From Zoogloea sp. (GTDB lineage Bacteria; Pseudomonadota; Gammaproteobacteria; Burkholderiales; Rhodocyclaceae): a DNA stretch of 60,371 nucleotides. Below, one piece after another: positions 17,518 through 25,501 of this stretch (positions are counted from its first letter, which is position 1; the number at the start of each line of letters is the position of its first letter). The position numbers and the translations under genes are program-made. Below the pieces are notes generated by a model. That model did not search any database. It was not told the DNA's origin and saw only the letters and a list, made by a program, of their open reading frames with translations. The stretch spans positions 1 through 60,371 of the forward strand of contig WBTZ01000010.1 in the NCBI GenBank assembly GCA_009026175.1, given 5' to 3'.

Positions 17518-18478
17518 TTTTCTTGCTCCTGCGCAGACGCGTGGTGATGATCCGGACCAGGCCATGACCGAGCACGCCGACGACCGTGGCGGCAAACAGG
17601 ATGATCAGGCCGAAGTCCAGAGTGGGGTTGCGGGTGGCGCCGACCACATAGGAACTGCCCAGGATCACGCTGTTGATGAAGCCGTACTTGTGCTGCTCCT
17701 CGGTGGCCAAGTGGCGGTAAAGCCGAGCGTTCAGGGAGGTGTTGGCACTATGGCAGGTGGCGCACTTCTTCTCTGCCTTGTCCTTGTTCTGGATCTCGTG
17801 GGACAGGGAAAGCTTGTCTTCCGCCGGGGTATGGCACTCGATGCAGCGGACGGCCTTCCAGTGCAGGCGGGTGTTGGGCAGCCAGTCATGGATATCGTCG
17901 ATGGGAGGACGCTTCTTCTTTTCGGGGGCGATGCGCGCGAAGGCCAGGTCGGAGTCGTGACAGTCGAGGCAGATCTTGTTGTCCTGGGCGACGATCTTGT
18001 GCGGATCGCGGAGCTTGCTCGCCAGGGCCATGGTGTGGGCGTCGTGGCAGGTCGCGCAGGTGAAGGTGTCACTCAGGTTCTCGGCGTGCACCGACTTGTC
18101 GAACTGGCGCTCGATGCGCATCGCCTTGCGGGCGTGGCAGTCCTGGCATTCGGAAAGCCCCTCGCGGGCCTTGGCGGCATGGGGATGGTTGTCGTAGCCG
18201 TCGCCGTGACACTTGGTGCAGGCCATCTGCCCATGATCGGATGCCGCGTAGGTATCCGCATGGACCAGGTACTTGCGCAGGGCCTTGAGATCCACCCCCT
18301 CCTTGGGAGGCTTCTTGAGACCTGCCTCGGAGTGGCATGCCATACAGGCGGCATTGCCCGTCCGGATCTTCGCCAGCTCATCGGGGCTGGGCGGATCATC
18401 GGCCAGGGCCGGAGCCGCCGCCAGCACGGCCAGTAGCACAAGAATGCGCCACAGGGTTTTCCTGAAATGACCGATCAC
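17510..18478 (-). CDS. Membrane-anchored heptaheme c-type cytochrome (CbcA-like)
   Basis: The 322-residue product has a signal peptide (to about PALA-D), seven CxxCH motifs (CMACH, CTKCH, CQDCH, CATCH, CLDCH, CIECH, CATCH) and a C-terminal membrane helix (about residues 285-310) followed by a basic tail. It begins with GTG at 18478, preceded by a GAGGA ribosome site. Together with the overlapping cytochrome b gene it resembles the Geobacter CbcBA quinol:cytochrome c module, but this is inferred from heme count and gene pairing, not from alignment. It is the first gene of the operon and has an FNR-type site upstream. Confidence 0.85.
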   Translation of the reverse strand: MIGHFRKTLWRILVLLAVLAAAPALADDPPSPDELAKIRTGNAACMACHSEAGLKKPPKEGVDLKALRKYLVHADTYAASDHGQMACTKCHGDGYDNHPHAAKAREGLSECQDCHARKAMRIERQFDKSVHAENLSDTFTCATCHDAHTMALASKLRDPHKIVAQDNKICLDCHDSDLAFARIAPEKKKRPPIDDIHDWLPNTRLHWKAVRCIECHTPAEDKLSLSHEIQNKDKAEKKCATCHSANTSLNARLYRHLATEEQHKYGFINSVILGSSYVVGATRNPTLDFGLIILFAATVVGVLGHGLVRIITTRLRRSKKND

Positions 18479-18563
18479 GTGACTTCCTCAGTTTGCCGAT
18501 GCAGGGAATTATGTTCTTAACCCATTTTTACAGGACAAAACGATGCAGCTAATTGATCATCAC

Positions 18564-18577
18564 TTGACGGAAATCAA
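18564..18577. promoter_or_regulatory. FNR/ANR-type site upstream of the electron-conduit operon
   Basis: TTGAC-GGAA-ATCAA matches the FNR consensus TTGAT-N4-ATCAA with one change, a variant often seen in betaproteobacteria. Its centre is about 92 bases before the heptaheme start codon. Anaerobic activation of the operon is inferred; no clear -10 at the exact class II distance was found. Confidence 0.65.
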
Positions 18578-18716
18578 GGCTGGCAGCCCTTCGCGGCTGC
18601 GTTCCCGGGTACCCGGCATAACCGTCAGCATATTCATCAGTGTCTGCTAATTCAAATTTTCTTACATGTTTTCGCCCCTGATAAGGGAAAGTCCCTATAT
18701 GCCACGCAGCCTGCCT

Positions 18717-19526
18717 CTAATCCCTTGCTTCCAGGATTTCCACGGGCATACCCGGCACCAGCACTGAAGCGGTGTCAGCGACAAGGTTCTGCCCGAAGAT
18801 GACGCCATCCGGCGTACGGCGGTAGGTCGCCAGGGTCCGGAGCGGCTCCTGGTCGAGCCCCCGGGTACCCGTATCTGGATCCACCGTGGTGAACACGCAG
18901 CGCTCGCACGGCTTGACGATGCGCAGCACGGCGTCCCCGATGCGTATCCGCGTCCAGCTGTCTTCGGCATAGGGAGGCGCACCGCTTACCACGAGGTTGG
19001 GCCGGAAACGTGTCATCGCGAGAGGACGGCCGATCCGGGCGCACAGGTCGTCCAGTGACGCCTGGCCGATCAGCAGCAATGGAAATCCATCGGCGAAGGA
19101 CAGCGGCACCTGGCTTTCAGTGCAGACCCGCCGGGTCGTGTCGATGCCGGTCCACAGCAGTTTCAGCGGCGCGCCGATGAAGCCCGAGATCCAGGCATCC
19201 GCCTCGGCCGCCCCCTCCCAGGCCTGGAAGGCGTCGCCCCAGACGGTCGCATCCACGGGCCGGTTGAATGCCGTGTTCGGCACGAACAGTCCGGGACGCC
19301 CGGCTGCCGACAAGGTCAGCCCGTCGGCCGCGGGGTTTGCCCTGACGAGAACCAGCTCGGGATATTCGCGCCCGGTGACGAAGCGGCCGCGGGCATCCGC
19401 AACCATCCAGCAGCGGTCGAAGGGAAGACCCTGTGGCGTAAGCACGGCCTTGTCGAGGCGCAGACCGGCCATCGACTTGACCGGATAGTGATAGAGGGCA
19501 TCAAGCACAGGCTGAAGAAGGGTCAT
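18717..19526 (-). CDS. MOSC domain protein (YcbX-like)
   Basis: The 269-residue cytoplasmic protein has the N-terminal MOSC barrel (ALYHYPVKSMAGLRLDKAVL) and the C-terminal MOSC domain with the conserved cysteine segment KPCERCVFTTVDPDTG. Relatives bind the molybdenum cofactor and reduce N-hydroxylated compounds or transfer sulfur. It lacks the C-terminal ferredoxin domain present in E. coli YcbX, so electrons would have to come from a separate protein. It is a single gene on the minus strand, upstream of the electron-conduit operon. Confidence 0.85.
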   Translation of the reverse strand: MTLLQPVLDALYHYPVKSMAGLRLDKAVLTPQGLPFDRCWMVADARGRFVTGREYPELVLVRANPAADGLTLSAAGRPGLFVPNTAFNRPVDATVWGDAFQAWEGAAEADAWISGFIGAPLKLLWTGIDTTRRVCTESQVPLSFADGFPLLLIGQASLDDLCARIGRPLAMTRFRPNLVVSGAPPYAEDSWTRIRIGDAVLRIVKPCERCVFTTVDPDTGTRGLDQEPLRTLATYRRTPDGVIFGQNLVADTASVLVPGMPVEILEARD

Positions 19527-19647
19527 GGCAATCGATCCAGTCGCGGGTCTGGCGGGTCCGGCTGAACCCGTCCGCGGAATTATCGCCGCGACTGATCCGG
19601 GACGGAAATGGCCTCCGGCGACGGAAAACCCGGCCGGGGGGGCGCGC

Positions 19648-19653
19648 TACAAT
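19648..19653 (+). promoter_or_regulatory. -10 element upstream of the 83-aa gene
   Basis: TACAAT lies 29 bases before the ATG at 19682. The same hexamer followed by GCT occurs in front of the ABC exporter. No strong -35 is present. Confidence 0.4.
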
Positions 19654-19681
19654 GCTGCCTTTGCAAGCACCCCACCACGCC

Positions 19682-19933
19682 ATGACCTACGAAGAACACC
19701 TGGATGAAGTCGCCACCCTCCTTTTCGAACGCTTCGGCCTGACCGAGCATGCGGCGATCCAGCTCGTCATGAAAGCCCAGGCCGCCGGCTACTTCAGTGG
19801 CCACGACGACGACCCGTCGATCTGCACCCAGCTGCGGGCCGAGCAGGACGCCAAGCGTGTCTTCAAGGAATACGGCAAGCCTCCGGCCCCCGTGGCGCCG
19901 GGTGGCCCGACCCGCGGGCGGCCGCGCAAATGA
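19682..19933 (+). CDS. Small hypothetical protein
   Basis: The 83-residue product begins MTYEEHLDEVATLLFERFGLTEHAAIQLVMKAQAAGYF. It looks helical and acidic in the first half and ends with a Pro/Gly/Arg-rich basic tail (GGPTRGRPRK) that could contact nucleic acid. No known domain was recognised. The start is placed at 19682, after the -10 element. It stands alone between the divergent MOSC gene and the lipoprotein/protease pair. Function unknown. Confidence 0.6.
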   Translation: MTYEEHLDEVATLLFERFGLTEHAAIQLVMKAQAAGYFSGHDDDPSICTQLRAEQDAKRVFKEYGKPPAPVAPGGPTRGRPRK

Positions 19934-20005
19934 CATCAATGGATGACAGCTGCAATACGGTTATGGCATAAACCGGATTCGCAAACTCGCTACAAGGCCC
20001 CTGGC

Positions 20006-20326
20006 ATGCAGACGCGCCGCCTGCTCGTCCTCCTTGCCCTGCTGCCCGGCATGTCGGCCTGTGCTGCGGCGCCCCCCGGGGATGCAGTTGAATACCGGAT
20101 CATCATCGGCTTTGCCGATCCTGTCCGTGGCGACGACCCGCAACTCCTGGCGCGCCTGGCCGGAACAGGGGCCAGGCTGCACTTTGCGGCCAGCCTCTCA
20201 GGGCACAGTCACGCCTATCGCCTGAGCTGCGCGAATACGACTGACTGCAGCCGGGCCATGGAGGCCCTGAGAGCCCAAGCCGGCATTACCTACGTGCAAA
20301 CCGATCACATCAAGGACCCCCGATGA
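20006..20326 (+). CDS. Small lipoprotein resembling a subtilase propeptide (I9-like)
   Basis: The 106-residue product has a lipobox-like sequence GMSAC at residues 15-19 and a short mature domain. Its order of strands and helices (EYRIIIGFAD, QLLARLAGTGARLHF, SGHSHAYRLS, CSRAMEALRAQAG, ITYVQTDH) resembles the inhibitor I9/propeptide fold present at the N-terminus of the protease encoded next. Its stop overlaps the protease ATG (ATGA), so translation is coupled. A separate inhibitor or folding helper for that protease is inferred; no alignment was run. Confidence 0.55.
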   Translation: MQTRRLLVLLALLPGMSACAAAPPGDAVEYRIIIGFADPVRGDDPQLLARLAGTGARLHFAASLSGHSHAYRLSCANTTDCSRAMEALRAQAGITYVQTDHIKDPR

Positions 20327-22197
20327 CCCTTCTTCCACGCCTTTGCCTGGCACTGGCCACCCTCCTGCCCGCCTTTCATGCCACCACGGCAATGGCAGCG
20401 GACGCCACCGAAGCCCGGGTTATCGTCAAACTCAAGGCCGGCTCCCCCCTCAAGCAGATCCAGGCTGCCGGCCGGGTCGAGACCCTCGGCCAGCGCCTGG
20501 GGCTGGCCACCCGACTGGCGGGCCAGCCCGCTCAGGATGTGCAGGTGATCCGGGCCAGCGGCCTCAGCTCGGAGGCCCTGGCGCGCCGGCTGAGCAAGGA
20601 CGCGGATGTCGAGTACGCGGTCCCGGACCGCCTCAAGAAGGCCCTGGCCGTGCCGAACGACCCGCTCTTCGGCTTCCAGTGGTATCTCCACGCACCCAGC
20701 GTCACCCAGCCCGCGGCTACCAACGCCCAGGCCGCCTGGGGTCTGACCGGCGGCAGCGCCGGCGTGATCGTCGCCGTGGTGGATACCGGCGTGCGCACCG
20801 ATCACGAAGATCTCGCCCCCCGCCTGCTGCCCGGCTATGACTTCATCTCGGACGACCTGTTGTCCGGCGACGGCCAGAGCGGTCGGGATGCGGACCCGTC
20901 CGATCCGGGTGACTACCTTTCCAGCGCAGACCTGGCCAATACCACGCTGCGCAACCTCTGCAACACCACCCTCCCCACCACCAGCAGCTGGCATGGCACC
21001 CAGGTGGCGGGCATCGTCGCAGCGGAAACCAACAACTCCCGCGGGATCGCCGGCATGGCGGGAGCCTCCCGCCTCCTGCCCGTACGGGTCCTGGGCAAGT
21101 GCGGCGGTTTCGACTCGGACATCATTGCCGGCATGCGCTGGGCGGCCGGCTTGAGCGTTCCTGGTGTCCCTGCCAACCCCAACCCGGCCCGGGTGATCAA
21201 TGTCAGCCTTGGCGGAGAAGGCAGTTGCAGCGCCCCCTACGCAGCAGCCATCGCCGAGATCCGGGCCGCCGGCGCCCTCGTTGTCGCCGCCGCCGGCAAC
21301 GAAACCGGCCCCGTCCTGGAGCCAGGAAACTGCGCCGGCGTCCTGGCGGTGGCGGGCATCCGCCATGTCGGGACGAAGGTGGGCTATTCGAGTTACGGCG
21401 TGGAGGTCGGCATCAGCGCGCCGGCCGGCAACTGCGTGAATGTGCTGGCAGGGCAGCCCTGCCTGTTTCCCCTCATCAACGCCATCAACCTGGGGAGCAC
21501 CGTCCCGGCGGGCAACGGCTACACCGGCATCAACGATGTCACCGTAGGCACCAGCTTCGCGACACCGCTGGTGGCCGGCACTGCGGCCCTGATGCTGGCA
21601 GCCAACCCGGCCCTGAGCGGCACCGAGGTCACCCGCCTCATCAAGCAGAGTGCCACGCCCTTCCCCAGCGACGCCAGTCTGCCCAACTGCCCCCTGGTCA
21701 CCCCGGACGGACAATGCAACTGCACCACGACCACCTGCGGGGCCGGCATGCTGAACACCGGCACCGCGGTGGCCGCCGCACTGGCCACCGTGGCGACCGC
21801 ACCGGTGGCGCGCATCGCCGTCGGCGGCACCCCCACAGCCCAGACCGCCTTTACCCTGGACGCCTCCGGCAGCACGAGCGCAGACGGCAGCCGCATCGTC
21901 GCCTGGAAGTGGATCCAGATCAGCGGGCCCCAGGCTGGCAGTTTCAGCGCCGACAACGTCGCCAACCCCAGCTTCACTGCGCCGGTGGCCGGAACCTACC
22001 TTGTCTCCGTCACCGTCACGACGGAAGCAGGACGGCAAGGCAGCAGCCAGACCAGCATCGACGTGCAGGCCGCCCCCGCCAAGTCTTCGGGCGGCGGCGG
22101 CGGTGGAGCCCTTGATGTCACCAGCCTCGCCTTCCTCGGACTGCTGGCCGCCCTGGCCTCCCTCATGCGCCAGCGCAGCGTGACATCCCGGCACTGA
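20323..22197 (+). CDS. Secreted S8 (subtilisin-like) serine protease with JDVT-CTERM-like tail
   Basis: The 624-residue precursor has a signal peptide, a propeptide (about residues 28-105), and an S8 domain with catalytic Asp154 (VDTGVRTDH), His224 (SWHGTQVAG) and Ser411 (GTSFATPLVAG). A PKD/cadherin-like domain follows (about residues 490-580). The C-terminus has a glycine run, then LDVT (597-600), a hydrophobic helix and a basic end, the layout of JDVT/GlyGly-type sorting tails, so surface processing or anchoring is likely. The upstream overlapping lipoprotein gene may encode a partner. Confidence 0.88.
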   Translation: MTLLPRLCLALATLLPAFHATTAMAADATEARVIVKLKAGSPLKQIQAAGRVETLGQRLGLATRLAGQPAQDVQVIRASGLSSEALARRLSKDADVEYAVPDRLKKALAVPNDPLFGFQWYLHAPSVTQPAATNAQAAWGLTGGSAGVIVAVVDTGVRTDHEDLAPRLLPGYDFISDDLLSGDGQSGRDADPSDPGDYLSSADLANTTLRNLCNTTLPTTSSWHGTQVAGIVAAETNNSRGIAGMAGASRLLPVRVLGKCGGFDSDIIAGMRWAAGLSVPGVPANPNPARVINVSLGGEGSCSAPYAAAIAEIRAAGALVVAAAGNETGPVLEPGNCAGVLAVAGIRHVGTKVGYSSYGVEVGISAPAGNCVNVLAGQPCLFPLINAINLGSTVPAGNGYTGINDVTVGTSFATPLVAGTAALMLAANPALSGTEVTRLIKQSATPFPSDASLPNCPLVTPDGQCNCTTTTCGAGMLNTGTAVAAALATVATAPVARIAVGGTPTAQTAFTLDASGSTSADGSRIVAWKWIQISGPQAGSFSADNVANPSFTAPVAGTYLVSVTVTTEAGRQGSSQTSIDVQAAPAKSSGGGGGGALDVTSLAFLGLLAALASLMRQRSVTSRH

Positions 22198-22204
22198 GCC
22201 ACCT

Positions 22205-22225
22205 GGCCTGCCCGGGCGGCAGGCC
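22205..22225 (+). terminator. Hairpin after the subtilase gene
   Basis: GGCCTGCC and GGCAGGCC flank a five-base loop eight bases after the protease stop. A T-run is missing, so termination is uncertain, but it separates the protease from the SOS-controlled dnaE2. Confidence 0.45.
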
Positions 22226-22253
22226 CCCTCCCGGCTGGCGCTTGCACGAAAGA

Positions 22254-22269
22254 CTGTTTATTCATACAG
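22254..22269. promoter_or_regulatory. LexA (SOS) box in front of dnaE2
   Basis: CTGT-TTATTCAT-ACAG is a perfect match to the CTGT-N8-ACAG LexA consensus. It ends seven bases before the GTG start of dnaE2, so LexA would block transcription directly and the mRNA leader must be very short or absent. Confidence 0.88.
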
Positions 22270-22276
22270 TCAACCC

Positions 22277-25200
22277 GTGCACAGCGCCAACGCCACCCCC
22301 TTCCTGCCCCTCGCCTTTGCCGAGCTGTACTGCCGCAGCAACTTCAGTTTCCTGACCGGTGCATCCCACCCGGAAGAGTTGGTCGCACGGGCGGTGGAGC
22401 TGGGCTATTCCGCGCTGGCCATCACGGACGAATGCTCCCTGGCCGGGATGGTTCGCGCCTATGCCCAATGGCAGAAGCAGAATGTCCTGAAACTCATCGT
22501 CGGAACGGTGATCCAGCTGAGCGATGGTCCCAGGGTGGTCCTGCTGGCCACGGAGCGCCTCTCGTACGGGCGCCTGGCCCGGCTGATCAGCGAGGGACGC
22601 CAGGCAGCCCCCAAGGGCCAGTACAGCCTGCGACGCAGCGATCTGGAGCGTGGGCTCGACGGCTGCCTGGCCCTGCTGCTTCCGCCGGATGACAACGAAG
22701 CCGCCCCCTCCCGGCTGGCCGCTGATGCCCGGTGGCTGGCGGATACCTTCCCTGCCCGGGCGTGGGTCGCGGCCGCCCTGGGACTGGGGCCGGACGATGC
22801 CCGGCGGCAGGACTGGATCGCCCGCGCCGCCCGGCAGGCCGGCATCCCGGTGGTCAGCACCGGGGCCCCCCTGATGCACACCGCCGACAGGCAACGCCTC
22901 GCCGACGTGCTGTCGGCCCTGCGCCACCGGACCAGCCTGGACCAGGCGGGTTTTCGCCTCCAAGCCAACGCGGAGGCTCATCTCCAGGCCCCCGCAATGC
23001 TGGCCCGGCGCCATCCGCCCGAATGGATGGCCGAAAGCCTGAAGATCGCCGGCATGTGCCATTTTTCACCCGGTGAGCTGCGTTACGAATATCCGGAGGA
23101 GATCATCCCGCCCGGCCTCACCGCCAGCACCCATCTGGCGGCACTGGTCGCCCACGGACTGAACCGTCGCTATCCTCCCGGTCCGGACGGTAAAGGCCGT
23201 CTCCCGGAAGGCATCAGGGCCCGGGTCGAGCGGGAGCTCGCCCTGATTGCGGAGCTCCGCTACGAAGCCTTCTTCCTCACCGTCGAGGACATCGTCCGGT
23301 TTGCCCGCAGCCGGCGGATCCTCTGCCAGGGGCGGGGTTCAGCGGCCAACTCGGTGGTGTGCTACGCCCTGGGCATCACCGAAGTAGCCCCCGAAGAGGC
23401 CACCCTGCTCTTCGAGCGCTTCATCTCCCGGGAACGGGACGAACCGCCCGACATCGACGTGGATTTCGAGCACGACCGACGGGAAGAGGTGATCCAGTAC
23501 ATCTACGCCAAGTACGGCCGTGACCGGGCCGCCCTGGCCGCCACGGTGATCCGCTACCGGCCCCGCAGCGCACTGCGGGATGTGGGCCGCGCTCTCGGCT
23601 TCGACCCCGGCCAGCTGGACCAGCTGACCCGCCGCCTGGCGTGGTGGGACGGTAGCCAGGTCGCTCCCGAGCGGATCCGGGAGGCCGGACTCGACCCTGA
23701 CAGCCCCCGCGTGATCCTGTTGCTGGAACTGGCCAATAAGCTCATCGGCTTCCCTCGCCACTTGTCCCAGCACGTGGGCGGCTTCGTCATCTCCCGGGGC
23801 CCCCTGGTCGAGCTGGCCCCGGTTGAAAACGCCGCAATGGAAGACCGCACAGTCATCCAGTGGGACAAGGAGGATCTGGAGACCCTTGGCCTGATGAAGG
23901 TCGATGTGCTGGCCCTGGGCATGCTGTCGGCCATCCGGCGCAGCTTCGAGTTGATCGCCGCGTGGCGGGGAGAGGCCTTCTTCGAGATGTCCCGGGTTCC
24001 CCGTGAGCAGGAGGCCGTCTACGACATGCTGTGCCAGGCCGACGCCATGGGTGTGTTCCAGGTCGAGTCCCGCGCCCAGATGAGCATGCTGCCGCGCCTG
24101 CGTCCCAGGCGGTATTACGACCTGGTGGTCGAGGTCGCCATCGTCCGCCCCGGTCCCATCCAGGGCGGCATGGTCCATCCCTACCTTGCGGCCCGCGACA
24201 AGCTGGCGCGCCATGAAGAGATCCACTACCCCCACCCCGAACTCGAACCCGTCCTGGCCCGCACCCATGGCGTACCCATCTTCCAGGAGCAGGTCATGCA
24301 GCTGGCCATGGTCGCCGCCGGCTTCACCCCCGGCGAGGCCGACCAGCTGCGCCGCGCCATGGGGGCCTGGGGGCGCCAGGGCGAACTCACCCGCTACCAG
24401 CAGAAGCTCACCGACGGCATGCTGCAACGCGGTTACAGCAAGGATTTTGCCGATGCCCTGTGCCGGCAGATCCAGGGCTTCGGCAGCTATGGCTTTCCCG
24501 AGTCCCACGCAGCCAGCTTCGCCCACCTGGTCTATGTATCGGCCTGGATCAAGTGCTTCCATCCGGCGGCCTTCTTGTGCGGCCTGCTCAACAGCCAGCC
24601 CATGGGCTTCTACGGACCGTCCCAGCTGATCCAGGACGCTCGCCGGCACCAGGTGGAGGTGCGCCCCGTGGATGTCACCGCCAGCGACTGGGAATGCACC
24701 CTTGAGCCCTCCTCGACATTCCCGGAGGCGCCCGCGGCGCGCCTCGGCCTGCGCCTGGTCAAGGGCTTCAATGCCGCGGCTGCGGCAAGAGTCCACGCGT
24801 CACGCCAGGTCCGCCCCTTCGCTTCGGTCTCCGACCTCGCCCTCAGGGCTGCGCTCGCCCCGGCCGAGATGGAATGCCTGGCCACTGCCGGCGCCCTCGC
24901 CCGGCTGGCCGGCAACCGTCACCAGGCCAGATGGGCCGCGGCCGGCAGCCAGGCACCTCCCGGCCTGCTCCGCGAGACCCCCGTGGTCGACCCGGCCGAT
25001 GCCACCGCCACGCTGCCACCCCCCGCAGAAACCCAGGACATCATCGCCGACTACGCCCGTCTTGGCTTCAGTCTTGGTGCTCACCCCCTCAGCTTCCTGC
25101 GCGGTCTGCTCAGTGCCGAACGCTTCCTGAGCGCGGCGGAGATCGCTGGCTGCCCTGATCGCAAGCTGGCCCGGGCTGCCGGCGTGGTCACCTGCCGGCA

Positions 25201-25444
25201 GCGGCCGGGGACGGCCAAGGGCACGATGTTCGTCACCCTCGAGGATGAAACCGGCTGGATCAACGTGATCGTCCGGCCCGAGCTGCTCGAGGCCCAGCGC
25301 CGGATCCTGCTGAGCGCCACCCTCCTAGGGGTGTATGGGCAGATCAGCCGCCAGGGGGATATCGTGCACCTGCACGCCAAACGGGTGGTTGACCGCTCTG
25401 CCCAGCTCGGACGCCTGGCCCCCCGCAGCCGGGATTTTCATTGA
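22277..25444 (+). CDS. dnaE2: Error-prone DNA polymerase DnaE2 (ImuC)
   Basis: The 1055-residue product is a C-family polymerase alpha subunit. It has an N-terminal PHP domain (LYCRSNFSFLTGASHPEEL), the polymerase aspartate motif PDIDVDF near residue 393, the finger/thumb segments (VIQWDKEDLETLGLMKVDVLALGM) and a C-terminal OB domain (GTMFVTLEDETGWINVIV). Length and start fit DnaE2, which performs mutagenic translesion synthesis with ImuA and ImuB. GTG at 22277 is the start since the family N-terminus follows at once. It is SOS-controlled by the adjacent LexA box and is physically separate from imuB. Confidence 0.95.
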   Translation: MHSANATPFLPLAFAELYCRSNFSFLTGASHPEELVARAVELGYSALAITDECSLAGMVRAYAQWQKQNVLKLIVGTVIQLSDGPRVVLLATERLSYGRLARLISEGRQAAPKGQYSLRRSDLERGLDGCLALLLPPDDNEAAPSRLAADARWLADTFPARAWVAAALGLGPDDARRQDWIARAARQAGIPVVSTGAPLMHTADRQRLADVLSALRHRTSLDQAGFRLQANAEAHLQAPAMLARRHPPEWMAESLKIAGMCHFSPGELRYEYPEEIIPPGLTASTHLAALVAHGLNRRYPPGPDGKGRLPEGIRARVERELALIAELRYEAFFLTVEDIVRFARSRRILCQGRGSAANSVVCYALGITEVAPEEATLLFERFISRERDEPPDIDVDFEHDRREEVIQYIYAKYGRDRAALAATVIRYRPRSALRDVGRALGFDPGQLDQLTRRLAWWDGSQVAPERIREAGLDPDSPRVILLLELANKLIGFPRHLSQHVGGFVISRGPLVELAPVENAAMEDRTVIQWDKEDLETLGLMKVDVLALGMLSAIRRSFELIAAWRGEAFFEMSRVPREQEAVYDMLCQADAMGVFQVESRAQMSMLPRLRPRRYYDLVVEVAIVRPGPIQGGMVHPYLAARDKLARHEEIHYPHPELEPVLARTHGVPIFQEQVMQLAMVAAGFTPGEADQLRRAMGAWGRQGELTRYQQKLTDGMLQRGYSKDFADALCRQIQGFGSYGFPESHAASFAHLVYVSAWIKCFHPAAFLCGLLNSQPMGFYGPSQLIQDARRHQVEVRPVDVTASDWECTLEPSSTFPEAPAARLGLRLVKGFNAAAAARVHASRQVRPFASVSDLALRAALAPAEMECLATAGALARLAGNRHQARWAAAGSQAPPGLLRETPVVDPADATATLPPPAETQDIIADYARLGFSLGAHPLSFLRGLLSAERFLSAAEIAGCPDRKLARAAGVVTCRQRPGTAKGTMFVTLEDETGWINVIVRPELLEAQRRILLSATLLGVYGQISRQGDIVHLHAKRVVDRSAQLGRLAPRSRDFH

Positions 25445-25501
25445 ACCCTGCCCCCAGGCAGCGGTCTTCGCGTGCACAACCTGCCTCTTCCGGAGCTCTT
25501 C

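Noticed and set aside
20305-22194. A 629-residue minus-strand frame opposite the subtilase
   Set aside because: The plus-strand protease has all catalytic motifs; the antisense frame is Gly/Ala/Asp-rich without known pattern.
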